The translations under genes were made by a program, and so were the position numbers. Shown here in pieces: positions 35,067-44,363 of a stretch of DNA of 64,000 nucleotides. The notes beneath the pieces were generated by a model. The model ran no database searches, was not told the DNA's origin, and saw only the letters and a program-made list of their open reading frames with translations. The DNA is from CAYMUN01 sp964393835 (GTDB lineage: Bacteria; Patescibacteriota; Saccharimonadia; Saccharimonadales; UBA4665), in NCBI GenBank assembly GCA_964393835.1, contig CAYMUN010000003.1:1-64000 (forward strand). Direction: 5' to 3'. Every line of letters starts with the position of its first letter. The stretch's first letter is position 1.

Positions 35067-36007
35067 GCTTTTAGTGTACCATTTTCGCTTAGGATTTGGT
35101 CAAGTAGCGCCATGCGGATATACAGGCCATTGCCGGCCTGCTCAAAATACACCGCGCGCCGATCGGCATCAACCTCAGCTGAGATCTCATCGACCCGCGG
35201 CAGCGGGTGCATAATGATAGCCTTGGGCGGTAGCAGCTGCAAAGCCTTGGCGTTAATGATGAATCCGCCGCTGGTTAATTGGTTTTTTGATTCCAGGCGC
35301 TCTTTTTGGAGGCGAGTCCAGTAGACGACGTCGGCCTTGGCCAGCGCGGTTTCCATGTTGTCGGTTTCTTCAAATTTTGTGCCGCTGGCGCGCAAAACTT
35401 CTTTGATGTCATCACTCATTTGCAGTTCTGGCAGCGAGACAAAGACGAGATGATTGCCAGGGTATTTAGCAAGCAGTTTAGCTAGCGAGCGCACGGTACG
35501 GCCATTACGTAGGTCGCCACCCATGACCACCCGGAGGTTATCCAAACGGCCGAAATGGCGGTAGATAGTATAAACATCCAGCAGGCTTTGGGTGGGATGG
35601 TCGCCTTTGCCGTCGCCGGCGTTGATGATAGGTACTTGGCTGACAGCGGCTGCCTCAGCCACGGCACCAGTCTGGGGATGCCTGATGACCACTGCCGCGA
35701 AGTCGTACTCATTGAGGACGCGAATGGTATCAGTGATGGTCTCGCCCTTGGCGGCTGAGGAGAATTCCCCGGCGTTTTCAGTGCTGACTACGCCTATGCC
35801 CAGCTTGAGGGCGGCCGCCTCAAAGCTGGTGCGGGTGCGGGTGGACGGCTCGTAAAACAGGCTGCAGATCTGTCGATCGCTGTATCGGGTCGCCAGCTCG
35901 CGGCGGCTGGCCTTATCCTCGGATAAGCGGCGCAGGCTGTCGGCTCGCTCAAACAGGCTAGCTAGCTCCTCGGGCGTAAAATTATCGGCGGTTAATACGT
36001 GGTGCAT
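35063..36007 (-). CDS. pyrB: Aspartate carbamoyltransferase catalytic subunit
   Basis: Condenses carbamoyl phosphate with aspartate. 314 residues with STRTRTSFE (carbamoyl-phosphate binding), HPTQSLLD and HPLPRVDEI. AAGGAG lies just upstream of the ATG. No pyrI regulatory subunit is nearby, so the enzyme is probably the unregulated trimeric form. It is 9 nt downstream of carB. Confidence 0.96.
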   Translation of the reverse strand: MHHVLTADNFTPEELASLFERADSLRRLSEDKASRRELATRYSDRQICSLFYEPSTRTRTSFEAAALKLGIGVVSTENAGEFSSAAKGETITDTIRVLNEYDFAAVVIRHPQTGAVAEAAAVSQVPIINAGDGKGDHPTQSLLDVYTIYRHFGRLDNLRVVMGGDLRNGRTVRSLAKLLAKYPGNHLVFVSLPELQMSDDIKEVLRASGTKFEETDNMETALAKADVVYWTRLQKERLESKNQLTSGGFIINAKALQLLPPKAIIMHPLPRVDEISAEVDADRRAVYFEQAGNGLYIRMALLDQILSENGTLKA

Positions 36008-36016
36008 AGGGTCTCC

Positions 36017-39000
36017 TTACTTTTTCTTATGGTGCGGTTTAACGTAATCCTGCCAGGCTTTTGGCTCTTTTTGGGTCAACGTGGGGTCGGCTAGGCAGTG
36101 CAGCAACAGCCGGCCGGTTTCGGCATTGGTGACCAGCGGCAGATGACTGTCGATAGCCAGACGGCGGATAATAAAAGCATCGTGGCTGTCATTGAGCGAC
36201 GAAGGTACGCTGACCATCAGGCCGATTTTTTGGCGGGCGATGGCCGACTCGATACTGGGCTCGGTTTTTTCGATTATTTTATGGAGGCGGGTGGTAGGCA
36301 CGCCGTTGGTCTTGAGATAGTCGTGGGTACCGGCAGTGGCGTAGACTTTCCAGCCCTGCGCTACCAGGCTGGCGGCTTCATCGACAAACTTATGCTTATG
36401 GGCGTCCGGTAAGCTCAGGAATAAGGTCTTAGTTTTAACCTGCTGCTCAGTGGCGAGCCAAGACGCGTAAAAAGCTTCTTGAATATTGTCGCCGAAACAG
36501 GCCACTTCTCCGGTGGAAGCCATTTCGACGCCGGCTACCGGATTGGCGCCTTTGAGACGGTTGTAAGAAAACTGCGGACTCTTGACGCCAACATAGTCGT
36601 ACTCCAAAGTCTGGTAGTCTGCCTTGCCATCAATACCGAGCATGGCTTCAGTCGCGATGGCGATGAAATTATGACCGGTTACTTTTGAGACAAATGGGAA
36701 TGACCGCGAGGCCCGGACATTGCACTCGATAACCTTTAAATCATTATCTTTGGCGATAAACTGGACGTTAAACGGCCCGGTAATATTGAGGTTGTGAATA
36801 ATCTGCTTAGTGATACGTTTGGCTTTGCGTACTGTTTCCAGATAGAGCCGCTGTGCTGGGAATACCACCGTGGCATCGCCGGAGTGCACGCCGGCGTTTT
36901 CGATGTGCTCGGAAATGGCGTAAATCTGCAGCTGGCCGTCACGGGCGACGCCGTCGATTTCGATCTCTTTGGAATTAGTGATGAACTGCGAAATAACCAC
37001 CGGATGATCCGATGAAAGCACGGCGGCCTCTTCCAGATAAAAGGCCAGCTCTTTTTCGTTGGATACTACATTCATGGCGCCGCCGGACAGGACATAGGAG
37101 GGCCGAATAAGCACCGGGTAACCGACCTTTTTGGCAAAAGCTTTGGCTTTGTTTAGGGTCGTAACTTCTTCCCACGCCGGCTGATCGATACCGAGTTTGG
37201 AAAGCATAGCTGAGAATTTTTGTCGATTTTCGGCGCGATCGATTTGAGTTGGCGGGGTACCGAGGATGGGATAGCCGGCTCGGTGTAGCGGTAGCGCTAG
37301 ATTGTTGGCGATCTGGCCGCCGACCGAAACGACCACGCCGTGGGGTTGCTCAAAGTCGGCTATGTCCTCGAGACGCTCCAGCGTCAGTTCTTCGAAGTAT
37401 AAGCGATCAGACCGGTCAAAATCGGTGGACACCGTTTCTGGATTGGAGTTGATCATAATAGTCTGCCAGCCATCGGCCTGCAAAGTTTTGCCGGTATTGA
37501 CCGCGCACCAGTCAAATTCTACCGACGAACCGATACAGTACGGCCCGGAGCCGATTACCGCTACTGCCCGGTCGCCCAGGGGCTGTACGTCATGAGAATC
37601 ACCGTGGTAGGTAGCGTAGAGGTAGTTAGTGGAGGCCTCAAACTCGCCAGCCAACGTATCGATTTGTTTAATGACCGGCCTGATACCCAGCTTAAGCCGC
37701 TGCTTGCGAATCGCCGATTCGGTCTTGCCGCTCAAGCTGGCAATCACCCTGTCGGCAAAGCCCTGCTGCTTGGCCCGCAACAGCAATGCTTTGTCGAGGG
37801 CGCGTTGTTGGATAATTACTTCCAGTTGTTGGATAGCGTACAGGTGCTCGAGGAACCAATTATCGATGCCGGATTGTTCATGGATCGCCGCTACGGTCTT
37901 ACCTTTTTTAAATGCTTCATAGATGGCAAATAGTCGCCGGTCGGTTGCCGGGTAGATTTCGGTATCGGGATTGCCAAATGTATAAGGATGATCGGTCAGT
38001 CCGTGGGCCCCGATGTTGAGCATCCGGATAGCTTTTTGCAAGGCTTCCGGAAACGATCGGCCGAGAGCCATCACCTCACCGACGCTTTTCATTTCCGAGC
38101 CGATCGTGTGGTCACTTGACTTAAGTTTGGCCAAATCCCAGCGCGGCATCTTGACGGCGATATAATCGAGTGCCGGCTCAAAAAAGGCTGAGGTCGTCCC
38201 GGTGACAGCATTGGTCAGCTCGTGCAGTCGCTTACCGAGGACTAGCTTGGTGGCCACGTAAGCCAACGGATAGCCGGTAGCCTTACTCGCCAGGGCGCTA
38301 CTACGGCTCAGGCGGGCATTTACCTCGATAACCCGGTAATCGCCAGTGGCCGGGTTGAGGGCGTACTGGATGTTACATTCGCCAATGATCTCGAGGTGGT
38401 TAATAGTGCGGATAGCGATCTCGCGCAAGCGGTGATATTCTTCGTTGGTCAAGGTTTGGGAGGGGGCGACCACGATGCTCTCGCCGGTATGGATACCCAT
38501 AGGGTCAAGATTCTCCATATTGCAGACCGTGATGGTGTTGCCGCTCAAGTCGCGGACGACTTCGTATTCAATTTCTTTCCAGCCGACGAGGAATTCTTCG
38601 ATAAGTAGCTGGGGTACGGCCTGGAGGGCTTCGCTCGCCTTGCGCTTTAATTCACGATCATTGTCGACCCGACCAGAACCGAGACCGCCCAGACTATAAC
38701 CGGCCCGAAGCATAACCGGATAGCCGATAGTCTTGGCGGCTGCCAGCACCTCGTCGACGCTATAAGCCACGGCGCTGCGGGCTGTTTTAGTACCGATAGC
38801 CTCCATAGCTGTCTTAAACAGTTGGCGATCCTCAGTTGTTTTAATCGTTTTGATAGAAGTGCCTAAGACCTCAATGCCAAGGCGCTTAAACACGCCCTGA
38901 TCGTGTAATTCCAGCCCCAGATTGAGCGCCGTTTGGCCACCAAAGCCGAGCAGTACCATGTCTGGCTGTTCTTTTTCTAAGATTTTAGTGACGGTGTCGA

Positions 39001-39211
39001 CGGCCAGCGGCTGGAAGTAGACTCGGTCGGCCATGTCGCCATCGGTCTGGACAGTGGCAATATTGGGATTAATCAGGATGCTATAAATGCCTTCTTCTTT
39101 AAGGGCTTTGATAGCCTGCGAGCCGGAATAATCAAATTCACCGGCTTGGCCGATGCGTAACCCGCCCGAACCAAAAATTATAGCTTTTTTAAGTTTGGCA
39201 GGGCTCTTCAC
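36017..39211 (-). CDS. carB: Carbamoyl-phosphate synthase large subunit
   Basis: Makes carbamoyl phosphate from bicarbonate, ammonia and two ATP. 1064 residues from the GTG at 39211, which overlaps the carA stop as GTGA; the frame is open further up but would overlap carA more deeply. Two ATP-grasp halves are present: GSGGLRIGQAGEFDYSG opens the first and GSGPYCIGSSVEFDWC the second. A C-terminal MGS-like allosteric domain (about 930-1064) follows. Confidence 0.96.
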   Translation of the reverse strand: MKSPAKLKKAIIFGSGGLRIGQAGEFDYSGSQAIKALKEEGIYSILINPNIATVQTDGDMADRVYFQPLAVDTVTKILEKEQPDMVLLGFGGQTALNLGLELHDQGVFKRLGIEVLGTSIKTIKTTEDRQLFKTAMEAIGTKTARSAVAYSVDEVLAAAKTIGYPVMLRAGYSLGGLGSGRVDNDRELKRKASEALQAVPQLLIEEFLVGWKEIEYEVVRDLSGNTITVCNMENLDPMGIHTGESIVVAPSQTLTNEEYHRLREIAIRTINHLEIIGECNIQYALNPATGDYRVIEVNARLSRSSALASKATGYPLAYVATKLVLGKRLHELTNAVTGTTSAFFEPALDYIAVKMPRWDLAKLKSSDHTIGSEMKSVGEVMALGRSFPEALQKAIRMLNIGAHGLTDHPYTFGNPDTEIYPATDRRLFAIYEAFKKGKTVAAIHEQSGIDNWFLEHLYAIQQLEVIIQQRALDKALLLRAKQQGFADRVIASLSGKTESAIRKQRLKLGIRPVIKQIDTLAGEFEASTNYLYATYHGDSHDVQPLGDRAVAVIGSGPYCIGSSVEFDWCAVNTGKTLQADGWQTIMINSNPETVSTDFDRSDRLYFEELTLERLEDIADFEQPHGVVVSVGGQIANNLALPLHRAGYPILGTPPTQIDRAENRQKFSAMLSKLGIDQPAWEEVTTLNKAKAFAKKVGYPVLIRPSYVLSGGAMNVVSNEKELAFYLEEAAVLSSDHPVVISQFITNSKEIEIDGVARDGQLQIYAISEHIENAGVHSGDATVVFPAQRLYLETVRKAKRITKQIIHNLNITGPFNVQFIAKDNDLKVIECNVRASRSFPFVSKVTGHNFIAIATEAMLGIDGKADYQTLEYDYVGVKSPQFSYNRLKGANPVAGVEMASTGEVACFGDNIQEAFYASWLATEQQVKTKTLFLSLPDAHKHKFVDEAASLVAQGWKVYATAGTHDYLKTNGVPTTRLHKIIEKTEPSIESAIARQKIGLMVSVPSSLNDSHDAFIIRRLAIDSHLPLVTNAETGRLLLHCLADPTLTQKEPKAWQDYVKPHHKKK

Positions 39212-40311
39212 AGGCTCTCCCAAAATTTCTGAAATAACCACGCGGTGTCAGTCGGGCCGGGGCAGGCTTCGGGATGGAACTGTACCGAAAAGAACGGTTT
39301 GCTGGCATGCCGGATGCCCTCCACGGACTGGTCGTTGAGGTTCCGGAATGACACGATCCAGCCTTTGGGCAGCGAAGTTTCGTCGATGGCGAAGCCATGG
39401 TTTTGACTGGTGATAAAGCAGCGCTGGCTGCCAAGCTCCATGCACGGCTGATTATGGCCGCGGTGGCCATAGGGTAACTTATAGGTCTTGGCGCCGGCGG
39501 CCAACGCCATAATCTGAGTACCGAGACAAATACCAAAGACAGGTTTGCCGATCGCCAAGGCCTTACGGGCAATGTCGATGGTCGCCGGATAATCCGTGGG
39601 ATCACCCGGCCCGTTAGATAACACTACGCCGTCATAATCCTCGGTGGTATAGTCGTAGTCCATTGGCACGCGGGTTACCTGGGCTGGCAGCTCAAGTAAG
39701 GAACGCAAAATATTTTCTTTGGCGCCACAATCGACGAGGATAATTTTTTTAGAGTGCTGCTTACTAAAGCTGACGGGCTTGTCGATTGAAACAAATTTCG
39801 GCGCTAGCTTTAGCTTTTTGCTGTTTACTGGCTGAGAACTAATAGCCCCCAGCATTGTTCCCTGGCTGCGTAAATGCTTGGTCAACGCGCGGGTATCGAC
39901 ACCAGTGAGCACCGGGATATTTTGGGAGGCTAGCCATTCTAAAAAAGAACTCTGGGACTTGGCATGGCTGCCTAGCAGCACGGCCTCGCTGACCACCACG
40001 CCGCTGACCTGAATTTTACCGGATTCGGCATCATCTGGCTGGACACCGTAATTACCGATCATAGGATAGGTAAAGACCAGGATTTGGTTGGCGTAGGAGG
40101 GGTCGGTCAGCGATTCGACATAGCCGGTCATACCAGTGTTAAAAACCACTTCACCGACGTATTCAGCTTGCTGCCAGTCGGGTGCCATGCCGGTAAAGTT
40201 TTGACCGTCGCTGAGCGTCAGCTGTGCTGGCCGGTTTATAAGAAAATCGCCCCTTTCGGAGCGATTTCCGCGCTGTTTTAGATTGTTTTTGAGCTGCACG
40301 ACCTCATCCAT
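39208..40311 (-). CDS. carA: Carbamoyl-phosphate synthase small subunit
   Basis: Glutaminase subunit supplying ammonia to CarB. 367 residues with the CarA N-domain (GEVVFNTGMTGYVESLTDPSY) and a class I amidotransferase domain holding the nucleophile in FGICLGTQ and the His-Glu in QFHPEACPGP. About 28 extra N-terminal residues precede the usual start, and their DNA contains a hairpin (40244-40267). First gene of a long minus-strand run reaching zwf and beyond. Confidence 0.95.
   Translation of the reverse strand: MDEVVQLKNNLKQRGNRSERGDFLINRPAQLTLSDGQNFTGMAPDWQQAEYVGEVVFNTGMTGYVESLTDPSYANQILVFTYPMIGNYGVQPDDAESGKIQVSGVVVSEAVLLGSHAKSQSSFLEWLASQNIPVLTGVDTRALTKHLRSQGTMLGAISSQPVNSKKLKLAPKFVSIDKPVSFSKQHSKKIILVDCGAKENILRSLLELPAQVTRVPMDYDYTTEDYDGVVLSNGPGDPTDYPATIDIARKALAIGKPVFGICLGTQIMALAAGAKTYKLPYGHRGHNQPCMELGSQRCFITSQNHGFAIDETSLPKGWIVSFRNLNDQSVEGIRHASKPFFSVQFHPEACPGPTDTAWLFQKFWESL
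40244..40267 (-). promoter_or_regulatory. Terminator-like hairpin inside the carA 5' end
   Basis: A stem of AAATCGC / GCGATTT plus two inner pairs and a TTTC loop is followed on the minus strand by TTTTCTTAT. It lies in the extra N-terminal codons of carA. It resembles an attenuator, but it is inside the reading frame and no alternative downstream start is obvious. Confidence 0.3.
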
Positions 40312-40330
40312 TGCCTCTTAATCTATCAGA

Positions 40331-40369
40331 TACCGGCGTTATGCGCAAGCCGGCAGGCCGTTGTATAAT
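40331..40369. promoter_or_regulatory. carA-pyrC divergent control region
   Basis: The 66-bp gap between divergent carA and pyrC holds an inverted repeat TACCGGC-N11-GCCGGCA (six of seven pairs, 40331-40355). It also holds a plus-strand TATAAT at 40364-40369, 8 nt before the pyrC ATG. The repeat covers the pyrC -35 zone and could be an operator acting on both promoters. No consensus -35 is visible. Confidence 0.4.
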
Positions 40370-40377
40370 GACAGACA

Positions 40378-41439
40378 ATGCCTAACGCCATCACTCTGCC
40401 TGGCCTGATTGATCCGCATGTCCATCTGCGCGATCCCGGCCAAACGCACAAGGAGGATTTCCTGAGCGGTACTTCGGCGGCTCTGGCCGGGGGTTTTGCC
40501 ACCGTACTTGATATGCCCAATAACACCGAGCCGATCACGACCTTAGCGCGTCTCGAAGCCAAAATTGCCGGCGCCAGCCAACAGGTGGTCAGCGATATCG
40601 GATTCCATTTCGGTACACTTGGTGACAATTTCGCGGAATTCCCCAAAGTCATCGACAAAGTGACCGGTCTCAAGATTTACCTCAACGTCACCACTGGCAA
40701 TTTCATCATCGACAAAGACAAGCTGCTGGATATCTATGAAGCGTGGCCTGGGACGAAGCCTATCCTGCTGCATGCCGAAGATGATGTCTCAGATCTAGTG
40801 TGGAGCACGCTCCAGGCTGTGCCGAAACCGACTCATATCTGCCATGTATCCAGCCAGGCCGAGCTGGAATTCGTCATCAAGGCCAAGGACGCCGGCCTGC
40901 CAATTAGTTGTGGGGTGACGCCGCACCACCTGTTTTTAAGCGACAAAGACGCCGAACGACTGGGTGCTTATGGCCGCATGAAACCATTTTTAAAACCTAA
41001 AAAAGATCAGGATTTCTTATGGCGGCATCTCGACTATATCGATGTCATAGAATCCGATCATGCCCCGCACACCCGGGCCGAAAAGGCCGGTGATAACCCC
41101 CCGTTTGGCGTACCCGGGCTGGAAACTACCCTGCCCCTGATGCTGACCGCCGAGGCCGAGGGCAAACTAACCCGTACCCAGCTCGTCGACCGTCTGCATG
41201 TTAATCCAGCCCGTATTTTTGGCATCGCTACAGATGACAGCACACACATCGAAGTCGACATGGCCGAATACGAAATCACCAACGACGGGTTACAAACCAA
41301 AGCCGGCTGGACACCGTTTGCCGGTCGCCATGTCGTCGGCAAAGTCAGCAAAGTAATACTGCGTGGCCAAACAGTCTATGAAGTCGGTCGTGTTACCACC
41401 AGTCCCGGCAGCGGTCGAATCGTTCCTGTCGGGTACTAG
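40378..41439 (+). CDS. pyrC: Dihydroorotase
   Basis: Cyclises carbamoyl-aspartate. 353 residues starting almost directly at the metal site PGLIDPHVHLRDPGQTHKED, without the leading beta-sandwich segment of type I enzymes. Later motifs include MPNN, LLHAEDD, HICHVSS and the catalytic Asp in VIESDHAPHT. Its mRNA is probably leaderless. The stop is immediately followed by that of the convergent arginase gene. Confidence 0.94.
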   Translation: MPNAITLPGLIDPHVHLRDPGQTHKEDFLSGTSAALAGGFATVLDMPNNTEPITTLARLEAKIAGASQQVVSDIGFHFGTLGDNFAEFPKVIDKVTGLKIYLNVTTGNFIIDKDKLLDIYEAWPGTKPILLHAEDDVSDLVWSTLQAVPKPTHICHVSSQAELEFVIKAKDAGLPISCGVTPHHLFLSDKDAERLGAYGRMKPFLKPKKDQDFLWRHLDYIDVIESDHAPHTRAEKAGDNPPFGVPGLETTLPLMLTAEAEGKLTRTQLVDRLHVNPARIFGIATDDSTHIEVDMAEYEITNDGLQTKAGWTPFAGRHVVGKVSKVILRGQTVYEVGRVTTSPGSGRIVPVGY

Positions 41440-42387
41440 CTACTCGGCTTTGTTTTTGGCCATGTAGTTGGTGTACCAGCTGTAATCTTTGCCGAGAAAC
41501 TTAGCGATTAGTTCGATGCCGAGTTCGGCGGTTTTGTGCTGTTCGTCTTGCAGTGGGTTGTATTCGACGACATCGATACCGACGACATTGCAGTGCTGGC
41601 CGATATATTCGGCAATGGTGGCAATTTCGCGGTAGGTCAGGCCTTTGGCGTTGGGCATGCCGGCACCTGGCGCGTAGATACGATCAATAACATCGAGATC
41701 AAGGCTGACCCAGATATTTGGTACCCGCGCGGCCAGGTCGTCAATCATTTTGAGTAGCGGCGCCAGGTTTTGACTGAGTAGGTCAAACAGCGTGAAGGCA
41801 GGCAAGTTTTCGCGGGCGATAAGCTCAAGCTCAGCCTGGTCAAAATCGCAGCCGCCGATGTGCAATAAATTTTGTTTAGCGATCTTAGTAGATTCGCCGT
41901 GCAAATTTTTTAATCCCGGCGCGCCAAAGCCCAATAAAGAAGCCAGGTGCATGCCGTGGATGTTGCCGCTCAAAGTCGTTTCTTCGGTATTCATGTCGCC
42001 GTGGGCATCGAGGTATATCAAACCCAGTTCACCCTTGAACGCCACCGAAGCGCCGCTCACCACGCCAAGGTTGATAGAGTGGTCGCCACCAAGGGCAATA
42101 ACTTTATTACCGCTTTTAATAGCTGACTCGGTCTGCTTGGCTACTTCTTGGTTGACCCTTACGACCTCATCGAGATAATGCATCCGCGGGTTACCGGGTT
42201 CCAGATCTTTACGATCATGACACTCAATATCGCCTTCATCGGTGACGCTAAATCCGACTTGCTCCAGCTTGGCGACAATTTCCTGCACCCGAAAAGCTTG
42301 CGGCCCGATATCAACACCCAGGTTTTTAGCCCCAAGATCCAAGGGTACTCCGAGAAGCGTCACTGCAGTTTTAGTGTCTGCGCTCAT
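41440..42387 (-). CDS. rocF: Arginase-family ureohydrolase
   Basis: Hydrolyses arginine to ornithine and urea, or a related guanidine compound. 315 residues with the binuclear Mn sites GGDHSIN, DAHGDMN and SLDLDVID. GNIHGMHLASLL favours arginase over agmatinase. TACACT ends 6 nt before the ATG, so the mRNA is probably leaderless. It interrupts an otherwise purely pyrimidine neighbourhood, for no evident metabolic reason. Confidence 0.85.
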   Translation of the reverse strand: MSADTKTAVTLLGVPLDLGAKNLGVDIGPQAFRVQEIVAKLEQVGFSVTDEGDIECHDRKDLEPGNPRMHYLDEVVRVNQEVAKQTESAIKSGNKVIALGGDHSINLGVVSGASVAFKGELGLIYLDAHGDMNTEETTLSGNIHGMHLASLLGFGAPGLKNLHGESTKIAKQNLLHIGGCDFDQAELELIARENLPAFTLFDLLSQNLAPLLKMIDDLAARVPNIWVSLDLDVIDRIYAPGAGMPNAKGLTYREIATIAEYIGQHCNVVGIDVVEYNPLQDEQHKTAELGIELIAKFLGKDYSWYTNYMAKNKAE

Positions 42388-42430
42388 GTATCGAGTGTAT
42401 CACCGAAGTGCCTAGGATTACAGCCCGAGC

Positions 42431-43492
42431 TTACAGTGACTGTTTAATCTCGGCGGCCAGGTTGGGGTTCCACATGGGGCCAGTGACGGCCATGACAGTG
42501 TCAGCGCCGGCTTGGCGGTATTCATGGAAATCAGCGGCTGTTAAGACGCCACCCATGCCGATGATTTTGTAGTCATAGCCGAGTTCTTCGCGGAACCGTT
42601 TGAGCAAGCCGGTCATTTCCAGCCCGGCCCATTTGATAGGCGCGCCGCTGATACCGGCTTGTGGTCGACCTGGAAAAACTTCTTTGCCCTGTCTATCGAC
42701 GACATTAGCCGGAATGGTATTGATGGCGCTGATGCCGTCGACCAGGCCGCCGATTTTCTCAACCAAACCGCGGAGTTGCCGGTGATCCGAAAAATAAGCC
42801 AATTTGACAAGGAATTTTAAACTGGGATTAGTTGAGCGGACAGCGGTGACGATCCGAGTGGTGATGTCGGTATCGAAACACGCCAAGACGGCTTCGCCCT
42901 CGTTGGGGCAGCTGAGATTAATTTCGATGACTGAGCCAGGACTGACTGCCTGGATCAACTGGATACCGCGGACATGATCTTGGACGAAATCTTCGCGACC
43001 TTTACCGTGAGCCGTGCCTTGGAACGCCAATAATAGAGCCTGGCCTTTACCGGGGACTTTGACCGCCTCGGCCATGTCGGGCTGCCATTCATCGGGTTTG
43101 ATTGAAGGAATGCCAAACGAATTGGCCACAGCCAGAGGTTCTGTGTATTGATCGGCTACTGGTACAGATTTAGGGTCGTTCAGGTCACCAGCGAGTTGTA
43201 CTGGCCTGACCTGGGGATAGGGGTTCAGCGGAAAAGTGTCGGTTCGGACAGATTTGAGAGTGACAATGTCGAAGCCTTTATTGACAGCGGCTTTAATAAA
43301 CCTGGCGGTTGGCAGCGGGCCGGCGGCGATACCAAACGGACTATAGACCGGCGTGCCAAAAAAGTCGGACTGCGGCTCGCCTTGATTGACGTAAGGTTCT
43401 GAAGTATCAGCGTAATCACCGAATGGCCCGCGGGCTTTATTGTCGGTGAAATCAAGTTGATCGTCGTACAGCTGCACTTGTTCTATGGCCAT
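42431..43492 (-). CDS. pyrD: Dihydroorotate dehydrogenase (class 1-like)
   Basis: FMN enzyme oxidising dihydroorotate to orotate. 353 residues with SPFGIAAGPLPTARF, TLKSVRTD, the active-site loop EINLSCPNEGEAVL (Cys, as in soluble class 1 enzymes) and IGMGGVLTAADFHEY. There is no membrane-binding N-terminus and no adjacent pyrK, so the electron acceptor may be fumarate or another soluble compound. The long N-terminal lead (about 40 residues) is atypical. GGGGAG precedes the ATG. Confidence 0.87.
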   Translation of the reverse strand: MAIEQVQLYDDQLDFTDNKARGPFGDYADTSEPYVNQGEPQSDFFGTPVYSPFGIAAGPLPTARFIKAAVNKGFDIVTLKSVRTDTFPLNPYPQVRPVQLAGDLNDPKSVPVADQYTEPLAVANSFGIPSIKPDEWQPDMAEAVKVPGKGQALLLAFQGTAHGKGREDFVQDHVRGIQLIQAVSPGSVIEINLSCPNEGEAVLACFDTDITTRIVTAVRSTNPSLKFLVKLAYFSDHRQLRGLVEKIGGLVDGISAINTIPANVVDRQGKEVFPGRPQAGISGAPIKWAGLEMTGLLKRFREELGYDYKIIGMGGVLTAADFHEYRQAGADTVMAVTGPMWNPNLAAEIKQSL

Positions 43493-43515
43493 TTGCTCCC
43501 CTGTTCATTTAAGGA

Positions 43516-43521
43516 TATCAT
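43516..43521 (+). promoter_or_regulatory. -10 box of pyrF, leaderless type
   Basis: TATCAT ends 8 nt before the preferred pyrF ATG at 43530, matching the spacing seen for der and pyrC. It lies in the short gap between divergent pyrD and pyrF. Confidence 0.4.
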
Positions 43522-43529
43522 GTACGGAG

Positions 43530-44363
43530 ATGACGTTCCTAGAGAAACTTGACGCGGCGGTGACTAAAAATAATTCTTTGTTCTGTGTCGGGCTTGACCC
43601 AGACATGGATAAATTGCCGCCGCATCTGCAAGATCAGCCGGCACCCTATTTTGCCTTTAATAAAGCTATCATCGATGCCACGGCCGATTTAGTCTGCGCA
43701 TATAAGCCCAATTCGGCCTTTTACGAAGCCCATGGCGCTGCCGGCATCGAAGAACTTCAACTCACTTGTGCCTACATCCACGAAAAGTACCCGCATATCC
43801 CGATTATCCTGGATTTCAAACGCGGCGACATCGGCAATACTAACAATTATTACGCCCAGTTTGCCTTTGAATATCTGCAGGCCGATGCCGTAACCGTCCA
43901 ACCTTACCAGGGCCGTGAAGCTGTACAGGCCTTTTTGGACTACCAAGATAAAGGCATCATGGTACTCTGCCGGACGTCTAATCCGGGCGCTGGTGAATTC
44001 CAAGACTTAGAAACCGGCGGCCGTAAGTTATACCTAAAGGTAGCTGAAAACGTCCGGGACAACTGGAATGCCAACGGCAACTGCCAGCTGGTAGTCGGAG
44101 CTACTTTTCCTGCTGAAATGGCCGAAATCCGGACTGTGGCAGGCAACGAGATGATTATTTTGTCACCGGGCATAGGTGCCCAAAGTGGTGACACCGAAGC
44201 GGCCGTCAAAGCTGGACTCAATAGTCGCGGTCGGGGTTTGATTATTAATTCTTCGCGTGAGGTGTTGTACGCTTCTAGCGGCGAAGCTTTTGCGGAAGCG
44301 GCACGCGCTAAAGCGATCGGCTTGCAGGATAAAATTAATAGCTACCGGGGAGACGCTGCATGA
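43530..44363 (+). CDS. pyrF: Orotidine-5'-phosphate decarboxylase
   Basis: Converts OMP to UMP. 277 residues from the ATG at 43530; upstream in-frame codons overlap pyrD. FCVGLDPDMDKLP and the catalytic charged network ILDFKRGDIGNT place it in the longer PyrF subfamily 2 (mycobacterial type). SPGIGAQSGD and GRGLIINSSRE bind the phosphate. It overlaps pyrE by ATGA, giving the order decarboxylase then phosphoribosyltransferase. Confidence 0.95.
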   Translation: MTFLEKLDAAVTKNNSLFCVGLDPDMDKLPPHLQDQPAPYFAFNKAIIDATADLVCAYKPNSAFYEAHGAAGIEELQLTCAYIHEKYPHIPIILDFKRGDIGNTNNYYAQFAFEYLQADAVTVQPYQGREAVQAFLDYQDKGIMVLCRTSNPGAGEFQDLETGGRKLYLKVAENVRDNWNANGNCQLVVGATFPAEMAEIRTVAGNEMIILSPGIGAQSGDTEAAVKAGLNSRGRGLIINSSREVLYASSGEAFAEAARAKAIGLQDKINSYRGDAA

